64,000 nucleotides of DNA, taken from the NCBI RefSeq assembly GCF_964355755.1, contig NC_092670.1, forward strand, positions 7,527,001 to 7,591,000, written 5' to 3'. Position numbers and translations under genes: made by a program. How positions within the stretch are numbered: the first letter of the stretch is position 1; the number at the start of each line of letters is the position of its first letter. The notes beneath the pieces are model-generated. The model worked only from the letters and a program-made list of their open reading frames with translations. It did not search any database and was not told where the DNA came from. Shown in pieces: positions 13,841-26,660 of the stretch. This DNA comes from Antedon mediterranea. Lineage: Eukaryota; Echinodermata; Crinoidea; Comatulida; Antedonidae.

Positions 13841-13852
13841 AAATCGAGTCAA

Positions 13853-14484
13853 GACTGTACCCAATCTTTGGCTACCGATTCTATTTCCATTTACAATATA
13901 CAGTACCTTGTTATATTAAAGATGGTGATAGACTTTCGGTTGTAGGATTTACTCAACAGTTTTAAAGATAATCAATGCCAATTCTGATTTACATTTTATA
14001 AAGTATAGATTGTTCAGTATAGTTCCTTGGGCAAGTTTGACTTCTAATGTCTGTACAGTTGTAAGGTTTGAATTTAAATTTTATTGCTGATATCAAATCA
14101 ATAATATTTGTTGGTACTTCTGTATGCATACTGTATTTCATCTCCTAAGACAGGCTACTGAAAGAGAAAAAAACTGAAAAAAAAACTGGATCTTTAACGG
14201 ATGTTTACATTGTTCATGCTCTTCTCTTTTCCAAAGTTTAGCTTGTGACTGCGTTAAAATAAAGAAAAAAACATCTGAAATATCCCCAACAGAGCCATAC
14301 TGTAGCCATCAGTACGGTTGGTACTGTACCATGGTTTCAACCTGACCACATTTTTCCCTCTTTTTTTGGCGAAAAACTGCACCAATTTCATTCTTGTGGC
14401 TATACGGCACTGCCCAATGGGGATCTCTTGACGGAATGTTACATTATGAAAACCTATACAGTACGAGTTAAAATTAACTTGTGT
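13853..14484. other. Intergenic spacer between two insertions
   Basis: Unique-looking AT-rich DNA lies between the RTE fragment and the hAT element. No gene, RNA or repeat could be supported. Confidence 0.4.
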
Positions 14485-14784
14485 CTCTGTAGCAGGGGTG
14501 GCGCCAGAATCTTCCCGACGCGGGGGCTACATTCCCCGACGAGGGGGCTATCACTAGGCTGGGGGCCGCCAAGGGCCCCCGGTGGGGGTCCAGGGGGCGA
14601 AGCCCCCGGAAGCAACGCGTTCTAGCGTCATTTGAGGTCATTTTAATCAGATTTAGGGTAGCCATTTTTTCCATTTTTTATAATGCATAAATAAAATACT
14701 GCGTGCAAAAAAACGATGCGCGATGACTGTTTCAATCCATATTTTTCAATTTAAAAAATAAAAGTTCAAAGAAAATTTAGAGAA

Positions 14785-15030
14785 ATATAGTTGGAGGTCC
14801 CGGAAGTTGGACTTATTATACTTCAAAACATGAAACAAAATATATAAGTCCCTATCTAGGTTGTGACTGAGCTAAGAAATGTTTGAAAAATAGAGATGTT
14901 AGGTCCCGGAAAATGGACTTCTTGTACTTCGAAATATGACCAGCTTTATTGTTGGGGCTGAGCTAAAAAACTGTTTAAAACTAGAGCTGCAGGTCTTCAA
15001 AAAATTGCATTTTATACTTCGGAAACATCA
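14785..15030. repeat. Internal ~110-bp degenerate tandem repeat of the hAT element
   Basis: Three diverged units follow one another. Each begins with an aggtcccggaa- or aggtcttcaa-like phrase followed by a tact-tcgaaa/caaaac phrase, and the first two end in gagctaaraaa-tgttt. Their degree of decay suggests they are older than the 328-bp duplication further right. Confidence 0.6.
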
Positions 15031-15370
15031 GGCCTAGAGGCTTAAAAAACGCAAGCGTAGACCTTTTTCAGTCGGTGAAATAAGTTTATTCCTCCCAAGT
15101 GTATGCGTGCGTACCATCTGGACTTCCGAGTGGTGAGAAATTCATGACATACAGGACATTGAAAATTTAATAACTTAGCTATAATAAGATGTTGGCTAAG
15201 CGAAAATGGCATGTTTTTTTGTTTAGTAATGGATGAAAAATTTATTTTAGGTGCCCCACGGTACAGAAGGTTAGGCCTACTTGTAAATTAAAAAAATTGG
15301 TGAACATACGAACAATTAACGTAATTCGTTTTTGCTGTAGTGTAGCGTACGTCGACGCAGTACACGACGT

Positions 15371-16016
15371 AACCGTCCGTAAACTTCGCCTGGAAAATAA
15401 CTACAGTACACATTTTGGTCCCTGGATGGAACATGATATCGCGCGTCTCGACCCAACGTTGAACGATTCGTACAAAGGGATACCACCAGACAAGTGCGAA
15501 CCTAGCTATTGTTTAGTAGTAAGTTAGATCGCTGGCAATAATGAATGCATATAAAGTGCATAATATCACTCTGACGTACTCTCACGGTCAATGAAACGTC
15601 GCGGTTTTCTAGGCGCTGAATCTAGCTACGGAGTGAACGCGAACGCTTTTTACTGTATATTATATTCCCCGACAAAAAGTACCCTTGTTCCCTTCGGTAA
15701 CCGTCGGTAAACTTCGCCTGGAAAATAACTACATTACACATTTTGGTCCCTGGATGGAACTTGATATCACGCGTCTCGACCCTACGTTGATCGATTCGTA
15801 CAAAGGGATACCGCCAGACAAGTGCGTACCTAGCTAATGTTTAGTAAGTTAGATCGCTGGCAATAAATGAATGCATAAAAGTGCATAATAGCTCTCTGAC
15901 GTACTCTCACGGTTAATGGAACGTCGTGGTTTTCTAGGCGCTGAAGCTATATGAAGTGAACGCGAACGTTTTTTACTGTATATTATATTCCCCGACAAAA
16001 TGTACCCGTGTTCCCC
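15371..16016. repeat. 328-bp tandem duplication inside the hAT element
   Basis: Copy 1 runs from about 15371 to 15698 and copy 2 from 15699 to about 16016, roughly 90% alike by eye. Each begins aaccgtc(c/g)gtaaacttcgcc and includes attttggtccctggatgg, cgattcgtacaaagggatac, gttagatcgctggcaataa and tactgtatattatattcccc. A third, strongly diverged copy occurs at about 60050-60240. Confidence 0.85.
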
Positions 16017-16093
16017 GACAGGGGGGCTAGGCTCCCCGACGAGGGGGCTAGAGCCCCCGTAGCCCCCCCGCTGGCGCCACCACTGCTCTGTAG

Positions 16094-17829
16094 TGTAAGG
16101 GTTATATCAGCAACACATCAGAGTTAGGGGATCACATAAGAGGAGATGTAAACTCGGAAATTATTTGGTTCAGCTTCAAGCGTGCACAGAATGGTTGTAC
16201 TTCTAGTGTGTGCAAACACAGCTTAAAGAAAAGAAGATGTAGCATGAAATTCAAAACTCTGTTGATTACTTTAGTAATTATAACCCATAATGTGTTTCTT
16301 GGCAAAACAAGAGCTTCTGCTGTTTAAATAACATAGCATTTCTTGTTTGAATTGGTTAGTGTAATTATTGTTGAACATGTAATATTAGTAGCAGTGATTT
16401 AGTACCGTCAGGCTCGCTGTTTTGCAGATTCAAGGGTGAACATTATTCTCCCTTTTTCCCAAGTTTTTAAAAATAAAAAAATACTGTTTTTGGAGGTTTA
16501 TTTATACAAAAATTTCATATGCTGTTCCATATTTAATCACAGTCCTAAAATACTGTACACGAATATATTATAGGCAAAAAACTCTGTATAATGAATGTTG
16601 TTTTTTATTGATAATAAGTTGTGAAATAGGAAGTTGTAGATTTCGTTATGAAATTTCATCAACAGTACAGTAGTGACAGGTGCTTAATCTTCAGTATAGA
16701 CAATTACATGAGTAGCAAGTGTAGTGAAGTGTAGCCAATGAATGAGCCTCTTGTTTGTTGTCAATTTTACCCATTCAACATGCACTGATGAGTGGTGGGA
16801 GTTGATAGTAATTTGCACTGTATGGCAAGAACTTTAGGCCATATTAAACTGAAGCAACAATATTGTATTTTCTTTCACCTAGATTGTATTATTTCCACCA
16901 TCAGCAGTTTTGTTTTCTTTGGCTGTTTAATCCTGCATATTTTCGTATTTTTAAATATTCTTGAATTCCGGATTTGTTTTTTATGGCAAATTATCTTAAA
17001 TAATTTAAAGCATTTTCCAGAAAAATAAATAGACCTTAGAATGAAATAACAACAAAATATGAGTTACAGTAAAGTGAATTTAATAAAATAGACAGAAATA
17101 AATTTAATTTATATTATATTACATTATTTTGTATATATTTACTGTACAAACTTTAGATAATATATAATATTATAGACAGAAATAATAATAATAATTATTA
17201 TTTTATTTATTTTTTATTCATTTTATTTTATATTATTATTATTATTATTATTTTGTATTATATATTTACTGTAGGTGTACTATAGGCCTACTGTGTACTA
17301 TACTGTGTACTATAGGCTTGTGTGTAAAATGATATTGTGTTTTGTGATTATTACTACACTAGCGAATTCAGTCAAGTTTAATTTATAGTACCTCAACAAG
17401 CCTAATCTAAGTTCCAGATGTTCCAGTAAGTTTATTAAAACAAAAACACTGTAGAGACAAAAGATTGTGATCAGTTTAAAACAAAAATAATTAATTTTAC
17501 TTACTGATGAAATATTCGTTTGAATTTATAAGGACAGCAAAATTCAAACGACCCATCAATAATGGGGGAAAAATATGTTTACAGTAGTTACCATTTACAC
17601 TCTAGGCCCTTTCTGTATACAGTACAACTACAGTATAAGGTAAAAATATGTTGGCGACACATTTTCCACAATGCACATCAGGATGCCATGTTTGGACAGC
17701 TCATAGTCTGTCCATCTGAAGTGTAAAGCTAGAAATGTACTTTAATCGAACCCTCTAAATGTATTTCACAAAAGTGATAGCATTTTGGGGTTTAAAATGT
17801 TCTAAATGTTATTTTATTCAAGTTTGAAA
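16094..17829. other. Intergenic DNA with TTA microsatellite
   Basis: This AT-rich spacer holds an AAT/ATT-rich simple-sequence tract at about 17175-17262 with a run of ATT units. The open frame at 16792-17028 looks like random low-complexity coding. No gene could be supported. Confidence 0.5.
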
Positions 17830-17832
17830 TAC

Positions 17833-18318
17833 CAGTAGAACCTCCATTTTACGTACGGTACGAGACCGAAAGGCGTACGTAAAACAAAGGATTCGTAAAA
17901 TCAAGGTTGACCTTAAATTGACCCCAAATACGTAGAGATCGTAGCTGGCCGTGTTTGCCTTCTGTACATTACGCAGGTGGTCACTAGCTAGGCCTTGCCT
18001 AGACTATTCAGGCCAGGCTAGCAGGCCTAGCAAGATGTGAGGCCTAACTAGAAAAGTACAGTATATACAGGCTGTGCGATGTTTAAATAAAGTGTAAAAT
18101 ATAATTGTTTTCTATAAAAAAAAAACAGTCGCTGCTTTATGGGGAAAGCACGTGCGTAGAATTCCTCACACAGCCATGCTGCGCTTGTGGCTTTGTGTGC
18201 TTTGTTGTTGTTAAATTGCGCCCTCAATGTAAGAAAATGATGACGTCATCGGTTATTTTTAGCGTACGTAAAATCGAGGGAACGTAAAATCAGGGTACGT
18301 AAAACACAGGTTCTACTG
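17833..18318. mobile_element. Tc1/mariner (pogo/Tigger-like) MITE
   Basis: This 486-bp element has inverted ends CAGTAGAACCTCCATTTTAC (left) and CAGTAGAACCTGTGTTTTAC (reverse complement of the right end). TA dinucleotides flank it: 18319-18320 directly, and 17830-17831 with one extra base on the left. CAGTAGAACC ends with TA duplications are typical of pogo/Tigger-type elements. The right end carries three spaced copies of acgtaaaa(t/c) words. There is no transposase frame; the short frame at 18105-18287 is incidental. Confidence 0.75.
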
Positions 18319-18320
18319 TA

Positions 18321-21300
18321 ACTACCTTAATAGATACTAATCAAAGTCATAAAAAAAAAACAAATTGGCACTAATTGTCATTTTAATTTAACCTTGTTTA
18401 ATCTAAAACAACTCATTTGTTCTCCTCTACCAATTTCAAATCAAAAGTGATTTATGAAAATAAAGTAGCTTACAACATTTCTATTCAGTTTTCAAATTGG
18501 AAAAAGGCATGCTTTTTTGTGTGTGAATTAACTGTGCACTACTGCATCTGTACATCAAATGTGTGTTCACATTGACTTTTTTCACTAATATTCAATGTTG
18601 TACATAAATTGCTGTTTTGTACAGTACATTGTATACAATACAATATTTTACTACTGTTATACTATAATATCAAACTGCACTATATCATTTTTTTTTTCAA
18701 AAACAATGAAATACAATGAAGCTTTCATTTTGTTTTAATACTAATGATAGACTGCTATTGTTTTCAATTAAAACTGTTTATTCAAACAATAAAATGAATA
18801 TAGGCCTACAAACATAGGTTTTTTTTACAGTATAGAAAATGTGTTTGTACTGATGGTACACGTTGTTTTAATGTACAGTTTTATACTTACATAATAATAG
18901 TGTACTTTACAATTTTTATTTAAAGTATATGTTGGTTTTTATTTTCTGGATTTTACATTTGTTAGTCACTGAATCTCATTGCTACTAAACTACCGTACAA
19001 TATTAACTACAGTACTAGTCTACTCTACTATCAACATGGGTATACTGTCAAAAGTTAATACCAAATGTCATTTTAGTAATACTGTAAGAGCTGAAATTGT
19101 CAAATAAAAGATGACAATAACTAAAAATGTTTCATACATTTTTATTTTATTTATTTAGAAAAATATTTCAACATTTATCTGTCACCAATAATGCTGTTTT
19201 CAATGAAATTTGATTTTAAAAGAGAAAAGTAGTTCCGGTAGTGTAGTACAGATGGACACTAGTGACTTGAACTGATGAAAAATCTATGTCAAAAGTCATA
19301 GTATCACTGAAATTACTTGATGTTTTGGTCTTGCATGCTTTTCATAATTTGAAATGCAATAAGCAGATGAATTATTCAGCATCTCATGTTCCTCTGATAA
19401 GTAATCAGAGAGTGAGCTAAGAAAGGTCATATCATTGGTAGTTACCAAAGGTAATAGCTATTGCACACACAGCCTACAAGCCTCACTAAATTAGTTTTTT
19501 GATGAGGAATCCTCCATTATCTATATGGGGAGAATATATAATATTTTTTTTATAAAACTCTCAAGTTGTTTCAAAATAAAACAAAAATTAATTATGGTGA
19601 ATAAATCAACTTGGTTTAAATGACCGTAATGCGTTTTAGTAATCATCATTATCACTTTTAATATTACAAAATAGATTATGGTAATATCTGTGCGTACAAA
19701 TTGAATAAATTTAAAGAGGAATTTCTACAAAACATGTTGGCAAAAGCCTGAAAAATTCATATTTATTATGATCAATACATAGATGAATATTAATTTTTTG
19801 ACAGCTGGTTTAAGATTGATATATTCATGTGATATTTTATAAATACTGAATCATGATAAATATTATAAACTGTGACAAATTATTAAAAATAATTTTTTTT
19901 ACAAAAATACCATCTACTGTAGGCCTACAGCATACATTATATCTGTAAAATATAAATCGTGTGGTACAGGTATGTGAATTTTTACAGGAATAAAAAGTGA
20001 GAGAAGTTTAGAGGTGAAAACAAACGGAGAAATGTGCCCAGCATTTCATTTTTCATAATTTTTTTTTTTTTGTGAGGGGTTTAATTCTAGGTATTAGATA
20101 TTTTTTTACAATATTTCATCATATTTTGCCTTCAGTTATAAGAACAGTTATTAGGCCTAACTTTGTTTTCTATGTTAAAGGGTATACAATATAAGATTTT
20201 CAAGTTTATATAAATTAATATTTTCCTGATGTAATTATTTTTTTATTTATACAGTACAGTATACTTATTTCTTAAGAAAATTGCCTCAAATTTACATAAA
20301 TGACATTAAATTTTGCTTAATGGTGCTCATTCTGCTTTATAAAAAATAAGTGGGGATTATCAATATATCGTATTGTATAGACAAGACATTTTTAAATCCG
20401 TTTTGCATTAATCCAGTCTTAATCATACAAAACCCATTGTGGGATTTATCAATATTCTTAATTTGTTTTTTTAATTCAGTGATTTCTGTTGTATAGGTTC
20501 TGTTTTACCCATACTAAATGGTCCATGCATTATATGAATGGCTACTTCACCTGAAGTATAATATAGTAGGCAATTATAGTAAATTGCTTGTATTGTCCCT
20601 GAGGGAGATAGGATTGATACTTGCATTAAATGATTCTAGCATTGGTGAGGTAGGGGTAATGGATACCAATATTAATATATTAATGTATTGTTCCTGAGGG
20701 ATTGAGACAGGAAACCACCATCTCTTATACAAACTAATGATACCTACAGTAGTATACATTAATGCAATCATTAGGTTTTTAAAATGGCCTACAGTACTAC
20801 ATATAATTGTATCTACACAAAAAGGTAAAGATGTATTTTTTTTTTAAATCATAAAAAAAAACTTATTATATTGATGAAACAAGAAATAAAGTGGTGGATG
20901 GTTGTCACAATAAAAGGGATAAAACTCTGTTCAAGCCACTGGGTTGTCAAAAGCCTGTGTGAAAGGATGATCAGGTTGAAACCTGTGATAGAGATGGCTC
21001 TTGACACCTGCATTGACTCCGCATAGAAAATTCTTTATCTTTGTGAGTTTTTTTTTAAAGTAATTGGGATCGACGGTGAAAAATGAAAAACTTGTGATAT
21101 TTTAATTCTCGGAGTATTATCTAATATATTTCACAAAAGATGACTTTCCATTTAATTTTATAATATATAGGCATAACAAGGTTTAGGCCGCCATGTACTC
21201 ATGACCTGTTGAACTTCAGTTGATGCAACATGTTTGTGAAAGCATTTAAAATCAGAGAAAGAAGGATGAAATTTTATCGAATCCTGTACCAATACGAAAT

Positions 21301-22479
21301 TTGTATACAAGTAAAAGGGGTAGTGTTTACTCGGGGTACACAAGTACAAGACTCTCTCATATTCTCCTTTTCCATCTGGATCTTGAAAAGAAGCATCAGG
21401 CAAAAGGAGGTTAATTCAAATCCACAAACCCAGTAGGCCCTAGCCCTAATATGGTTTTTATCATTTGTTAAACAAGTTGTGCCAAGAAAATTAGTGCTTA
21501 GACCTTTATTTAAAAGGAGTACAATTGTGCTGGCACTCCTCCGTGCACCTAAAAACGATTTGAGGAGAACAAAAAATACTGCTCCTAAATTTTTCCAGAT
21601 ATCGACTAATAGGACATTTAACCTTCATTACATTAATGTTTTGTTGTGATTAATGTATTAATCTGATGTTAGAATATAAATGAATAAATTCATTTAATAT
21701 TGAAGATAGAATGAAGATTGATTGAGGTAGTGAACTTTCATCTTCAAGATTTGTCTAGTAACTTCTTATGCAAATGTGCTTGAACTTTTCACCAACAGAC
21801 TTTAATACCTTTGCAATTTGTCATCCACACTAATTCTTTCGATTTGTAATTTAAATCCAATAGACTACCGGAAATGATAGAAACAAAAAAGCGCTGATTT
21901 ATTGAGATCTCTGTTGTGTGCTGATCCAGGGGTAGACATCAATTATTGCATTGGCGGTGAGGGGGGTGGGGGGATGTGGGGTGGTATAGGTACAGGTAAA
22001 TTAGGAGGGCTGCTTAAATTAGAATATAACTTAATACTGTATACTGTTAAAATGAAAAATTTAAATAAAAAAATAAATAAAACACAATTACTGTACAAAG
22101 ATACAGTTATAGAACTTTGTGATTGTTTTACTTTTTGACAAATATGATATACAGGTATGTGAACTGTACAGTACAAAATCAATTGTGTTAAAATGTTCAT
22201 TATAATACATTTGTATAGAATTGTGCAAACCCAGGAATATGAATTCAGTTTTTTAAATAGAAACTTTTTTTATAATTCTTGAAGGATCTCAGACCAGTTT
22301 TAAAAATTATGAAAAATTAGCTATGTGAGAAAAAAAATCAAATCAAATTCTTGAAAGTTAATATTTTCTGTTTTATAAACATCCACATTAACAGACTTAA
22401 ATCACTATAAGACTGCACAGCATATAATATCACTTTGAATTATAATTACTGTGAATGAATTTGATATGCTAAATGAAAT
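18321..22479. other. Gene-poor intergenic DNA
   Basis: This is AT-rich spacer with poly(T) tracts. It holds a weak local duplication at 20590-20720, where tcctgaggga phrases occur about 105 bp apart, and one member of a dispersed repeat (20937-20984, separate entry). Overlapping frames on both strands at 20574-22200 show no domain and I do not call them genes. Confidence 0.45.
20937..20984 (+). repeat. Dispersed repeat, copy 1
   Basis: A 48-bp phrase starting cactgggttgtcaaaagcc and ending tcaggttgaaacct recurs at 25486-25533 with few changes. The flanks differ beyond this core. It is probably the surviving core of a dispersed element whose family I do not recognise. Confidence 0.7.
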
Positions 22480-22880
22480 CTAGAATGCTTTTGCGCATGC
22501 AATTACATTAGAACAACCCCTTGTAGTAGAATGGAATAGTCTGGAGTGTATAAAGGGCAGAAAGTGATTTGAGTAGCTGGGCCTATCTTGTTTCATCATT
22601 TAGCAGTCAGGTTCACTAATGCAGACAGGTACATTGATGGGTTCTGCTGTCAATCAAGTAATTACTAAAGATGTATGTTCGACATGGTTACATTCTAAAA
22701 GAGGACTGATGCAGGAACAATATTCATGAATATGGCCTTTACAAAAGCACTAATGGGGGCTGAGGCTAATTACACCATGACTTCTTGATATCAAAGGAAG
22801 TTGTGCATTCTCTTAGATTTGAAAGCAGTTTACTTAATGCATGTTGATTTGCAACAGATTTCCTTTCAGAGTTTCGTGCA
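22480..22880 (+). promoter_or_regulatory. Candidate POU6F promoter/enhancer with TATA box and micro first exon
   Basis: A clean TATAAAG box at 22549-22555 sits 70 bp before ATGCAGACAG (22619-22628), which ends at a GT. Its reading phase (one base left over) fits exactly the phase needed to join the first confident POU6F exon at 26932, adding residues MQT and a split Glu. The segment is unusually dense in homeodomain/POU-like words: atatgctaaat (22460s), gcatgcaattaca, tcaagtaatta, the palindrome atattcatgaatat and gctaattac. What is seen is the box, the ATG, the phase match and the motif density. That this is the POU6F start is inference: the donor (GTACAT) is weak and the intron would be 4.3 kb. 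Confidence 0.35.
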
Positions 22881-23314
22881 TCAGTGAATACTTGAAATTT
22901 TAGAAAAATACAATAAAATGTTAATTACTTTGCAAAGTCTGTGTGGGTGGACAAAATACAGAATGTTATACAAATATTTAAAACATAAATCTGTAAAATT
23001 CTACAGACAGACAGTAACAATTATATATGAACATTTAAAGTTGATGAAGTGATTTAATTGGTTAGTGAAATATTTGTTTTCTATAGAGTAAATAGAGAAA
23101 ACATACTTATGACGTCTTTTTTATTTGTAACACATTGAATTGAATAATTGTTATGTGAATAATGAAACTGAATTGCTTCACAGAAACAATTGTCTTCTTC
23201 TATCGTGTTGTTGAAATTCTAAAGGACTCACAATTTCTGAGTCAACATGATGAAATCATCATAAAGAAACATAAAGATAATTGTATGAGCATGAACATAT
23301 TTGGAAGAACTATG

Positions 23315-23652
23315 TTTTGTTTTGTTTGTTTGTTTTATCTTTATACTGGGTGACCTCTTCAGTCAAAGACTGATCTCCCAGAGGGCCCAGTTGGTGATCA
23401 GTGGATGTGATGTACTAATACACCGGGGTAACCCCCTACTCGTCTCGAAAGATGTACTAGCTAGGTTCTTTAAAGTGCACACGAGCAAGTTGTGTACACT
23501 GGACCTACGGTTTATAGTCCTTATCCAAGAAGACTCGTTCTACCACCAGAACCATGGAGTGAGTGAGCCTCGAACCCCTGCCGATGTTATGGCTACGTGA
23601 TTATGGTTCCACTGTCTTAACTGCTCGGCCACTCACTCACTTCACTTATGAA
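23315..23652 (-). mobile_element. Full-length tRNA-derived SINE with conserved central domain
   Basis: Read on the minus strand, the element begins with a tRNA-like head: a box A match (TGGCCGAGCAG, 23621-23631) and a box B match (GGTTCGAGGCT, 23566-23576) at tRNA-like spacing. A central domain follows, containing ataaaccgtaggtccagtg, tgtgcactttaaagaacct and a gagtagggggtta segment. It ends in an AAAC-rich tail (plus-strand 23315-23340). Imperfect flanking repeats gaagaactatg/gaagaacatg may be the target duplication. The central domain resembles the superfamily-level SINE domains shared across animals (Deu- or Nin-type), but I cannot decide which. A core fragment recurs at 2600-2690. Confidence 0.85.
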
Positions 23653-25485
23653 GAAGAACATGGGTCACTAAACTGTTGTTCGGTGTTAAAATAATGGGTT
23701 TTTAAATTTTAGAATAGTCAAAACAAATTTATTTTGTGTTTTTATTTAATGTTTTTAAATTATCATATATTTGTGTATCCAGTACAGGGTGATTCTCCAT
23801 TAAATATACATTCCCAACAATTTTGTACTGTACTACAGTACTACTGTATAGCCTAGGTCTAGTACATACAGTACCATATTTGGTCAATGTGTTGGACTCC
23901 TTGTGTAGCCTAGCTACTGTATAGTACTGTATGTGGTGAATATTAAATAAAACACTGTCATGTTGCATAAATATCATCACCATTATACGACCTGATTTAT
24001 GCATTCATGGCCACTATACTGAATTACAAAATGTATCTGGTTGCGTTTTCGAATCAATCTATGTTGTGTTTGAAGCTGTTTCTACATTTTAATGCCCAAT
24101 AACTTTATTAAAATATATTTTAAAATATATAATTTTATACCATCTGCATTTTTGAAAAATATTTCGTCTCAAAAAGGCATTTAAACATAATTAGTGGTCC
24201 TCAACAAAAGATGCAACATTACCAAAAATGCAATGCACTCATGATAATCAAAGTCCTAGATGCTATGGTAGTTGACCCAACCAGCTCATGAACGATGGTT
24301 ATGAACTGCGTCCACATGCACCTAATCTAAAGGTTGATATTGCTTGATACAGTAATACACATTGTGTAAACTACTCCATTGAGAATTATGGGTCCTGTTT
24401 CCACTGCAAAAAAATAACTGTGTGAATAAGTTACCCCCAATTTTAAACAGGTTATTGTTCTTGTTGCAACGCAAAATCACAATCATTTCATTGACCGCCA
24501 TTGAACTTGAGTCAACTACTTAGGCGTTATGACCGCCTCAGTTCATTGCATTTTGAGTACTGTATGTTAACATTTTTCGTCAATTACCACCCACTGATTT
24601 AAACAGACCAATTCATACAGCATTACAAATAGATTGTAATTCCATCTTTTATTTCTTGATTTCATTTACCAAAAGTATTCTTTTAATAATAAAAATGATA
24701 GAAAAGTTGGTAGTTGAGTTTCACAATTGGAAAATGTATTCTGGCTGTTAACAATTTGTTGATTGATTTTCGCCATAGGTAGTTGCATGTTCTCGCTGTT
24801 CACTTCTGTAACTGCATTGACGTATAATTTGCTTAAACATTTGTGGTGATATAGTACTATCACATTTGATTTAAATGATAGTAAATTGTCAGTTGGTATT
24901 AATCAATCTTACTAACGGCAGACAGTAAATGTGCAATTTATTCAAAGAATCTGCATTTCGACAACATGGATTAAATTTAACATTAGGAATGTCTTGGTTG
25001 CCTGTCCTGCTATCGTCACTGCTTTTAATATTATATTGCTTTCGATATACTGTAATACATTTTGGCTACATGTAATATATGAATATTAAATTACCCCACC
25101 AGCGCCCAACTCAAATGTCAATTTAGGTAGTTTTAAATCTTCCCAGTAGTACAAATTCTTACAGGTTTTTACCATTCTGATTCTATCCTAATTGCGCATT
25201 GAAAGAGAAAATGTAGGAGGATTTTATATTCATAGTAAATATTTATATTCAAAGTAAAATATGATTACATTTCAATCACATGGCCTACATAACGCAGCAA
25301 TAGGCCCCTAGTCCTTGTCTATGTTATCATCCTAAAACAACTTATGTGTCTTGTATGTGAGAAGGACTTCTTTGTACATACGGTACTGTATGTTATAATG
25401 TATGATGCTAAATGCCAGGTGTCTTTAGTGATGTAGCCACATGATTGTGGTTGTCGAAAGAAAAGGGAACAATCTATGTCAGCGT

Positions 25486-25533
25486 CACTGGGTTGTCAAA
25501 GGCTCTGTGAAAAAGGTGGTCAGGTTGAAACCT
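25486..25533 (+). repeat. Dispersed repeat, copy 2
   Basis: Partner of 20937-20984: cactgggttgtcaaaggct through caggttgaaacct, with a handful of substitutions. It lies 4.5 kb downstream in the same orientation. Confidence 0.7.
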
Positions 25534-26394
25534 TACCAACCCTACTGCTGGCTACGGCCCTGGTAGTAGCATGAAATACTGTAGTAATAGTCTGATTAAC
25601 ATTCCACATCATACTGTACAACCTCCATCCATTCTCCCTCTTCCCCAAAGGCACACCTTGTTAAAAATATGGATTAATTATTATTATTATTATTATTATA
25701 GTGTATGTTGGCAAAACATTTTCAGAATGTTACCTTTTATGTTATGTTTATGTCATATTTTTAATTATGTCACCAAATTATTCATACAATACAATAATTC
25801 CAGATTTATAGTGTCACATTAATAATATTATATTATACTTTTTTTATCATAAACATTTTCTTTGCATATCCTACAGTTTATATAAGAACCTGGTTAAAAA
25901 TGCACCTCTTCAAATACGGTAAGTGGTATCCTACCTCAAAATTAAAAACAAACATTTACATGTGTTTTTTTCTCATTTTGAAAATATTTCTAGTATTTGA
26001 TTTTAATATTCATAGCTCAGATATGATACTAAATTGAACTATATATTAGGAGTATTGTTTGCATAGCACTTTTAATCAGCATTCTACTGTAGATAGGGTT
26101 TTAGTGTTAAGACATTTTTTTATGTGTTTGGTAGTACTACTACTACTACTATTACTATATAGCATTTAGTGCGCTCAAAATCTGAGGGTGTGCCCAAAAA
26201 GCTAAAATTAGCTTGGGTGACATTTATAATTTCATATTTAAAAAAAAACTATTACTATATTATACGTACTAGATTTTGCAATTTTTAGGTAATAAAAGTG
26301 TTACTGAGCTGTATAGTAAATAGAGAGTCTTTTCACAGAATCTGTGTTGTTTGCTGATGCAATTTCAGACTATAGTATATAATACAAATAAAGA

Positions 26395-26660
26395 ATGTTT
26401 TTATTGGATGGTACAAATAATTTCATGAGGTGAAAATATAATAAATTTTCATCTTTCACAGAATGAAATTAATTGTTCCATTGCACGAATAAATGACATT
26501 CGTTTTATGTTTTACTACACACAAACTTTTAGCGTGCGGCTAGACCAAGGCATAAACTATTCAAAAACTCCAATTTTGGACATAGAGTAGACCAATACAG
26601 ACATTAAAATACAGATTTAGCGAACATGATCAGTCAACAGCCTCTTGTTGCGCATGTGGT
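26395..26660. repeat. Dispersed ~270-bp repeat, copy 1
   Basis: This aligns by eye with 52605-52870 through ordered phrases: atttcatgaggtgaaaata, aaatgaaattar..gtt.cattgca, gcgyggctag-type, aattttgga..gagtaga, and gtcaacagcc/gtccacagcc. The copies are diverged. No coding capacity or terminal repeats are evident, so the class is unknown. Confidence 0.6.

Larger units (their letters stand above)
14493..16085. mobile_element. Non-autonomous hAT-type DNA transposon, 1.6 kb
   Basis: The terminal inverted repeats are caggggtggcgccag (14493-14507) and ctggcgccaccactg (16071-16085), 14 of 15 matching. They are flanked by the perfect 8-bp direct repeat ctctgtag (14485-14492 and 16086-16093). An 8-bp duplication with CAGNGGTGGCGCCA-like ends is diagnostic of the hAT superfamily. 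Both ends are followed by GC-rich blocks of ccccgacgagggggct repeats. No transposase is present; small open frames (14428-14625, 15297-15527) do not resemble one. The interior consists of two tandem-repeat blocks entered separately. Confidence 0.9.

Noticed and set aside
14428-14674. Gly/Pro-rich frames on both strands
   Set aside because: They read through the GC-rich terminus of the hAT element and have no domain.
15297-15527. 76-codon frame
   Set aside because: It lies in the first copy of the 328-bp unit; the second copy does not keep the frame.
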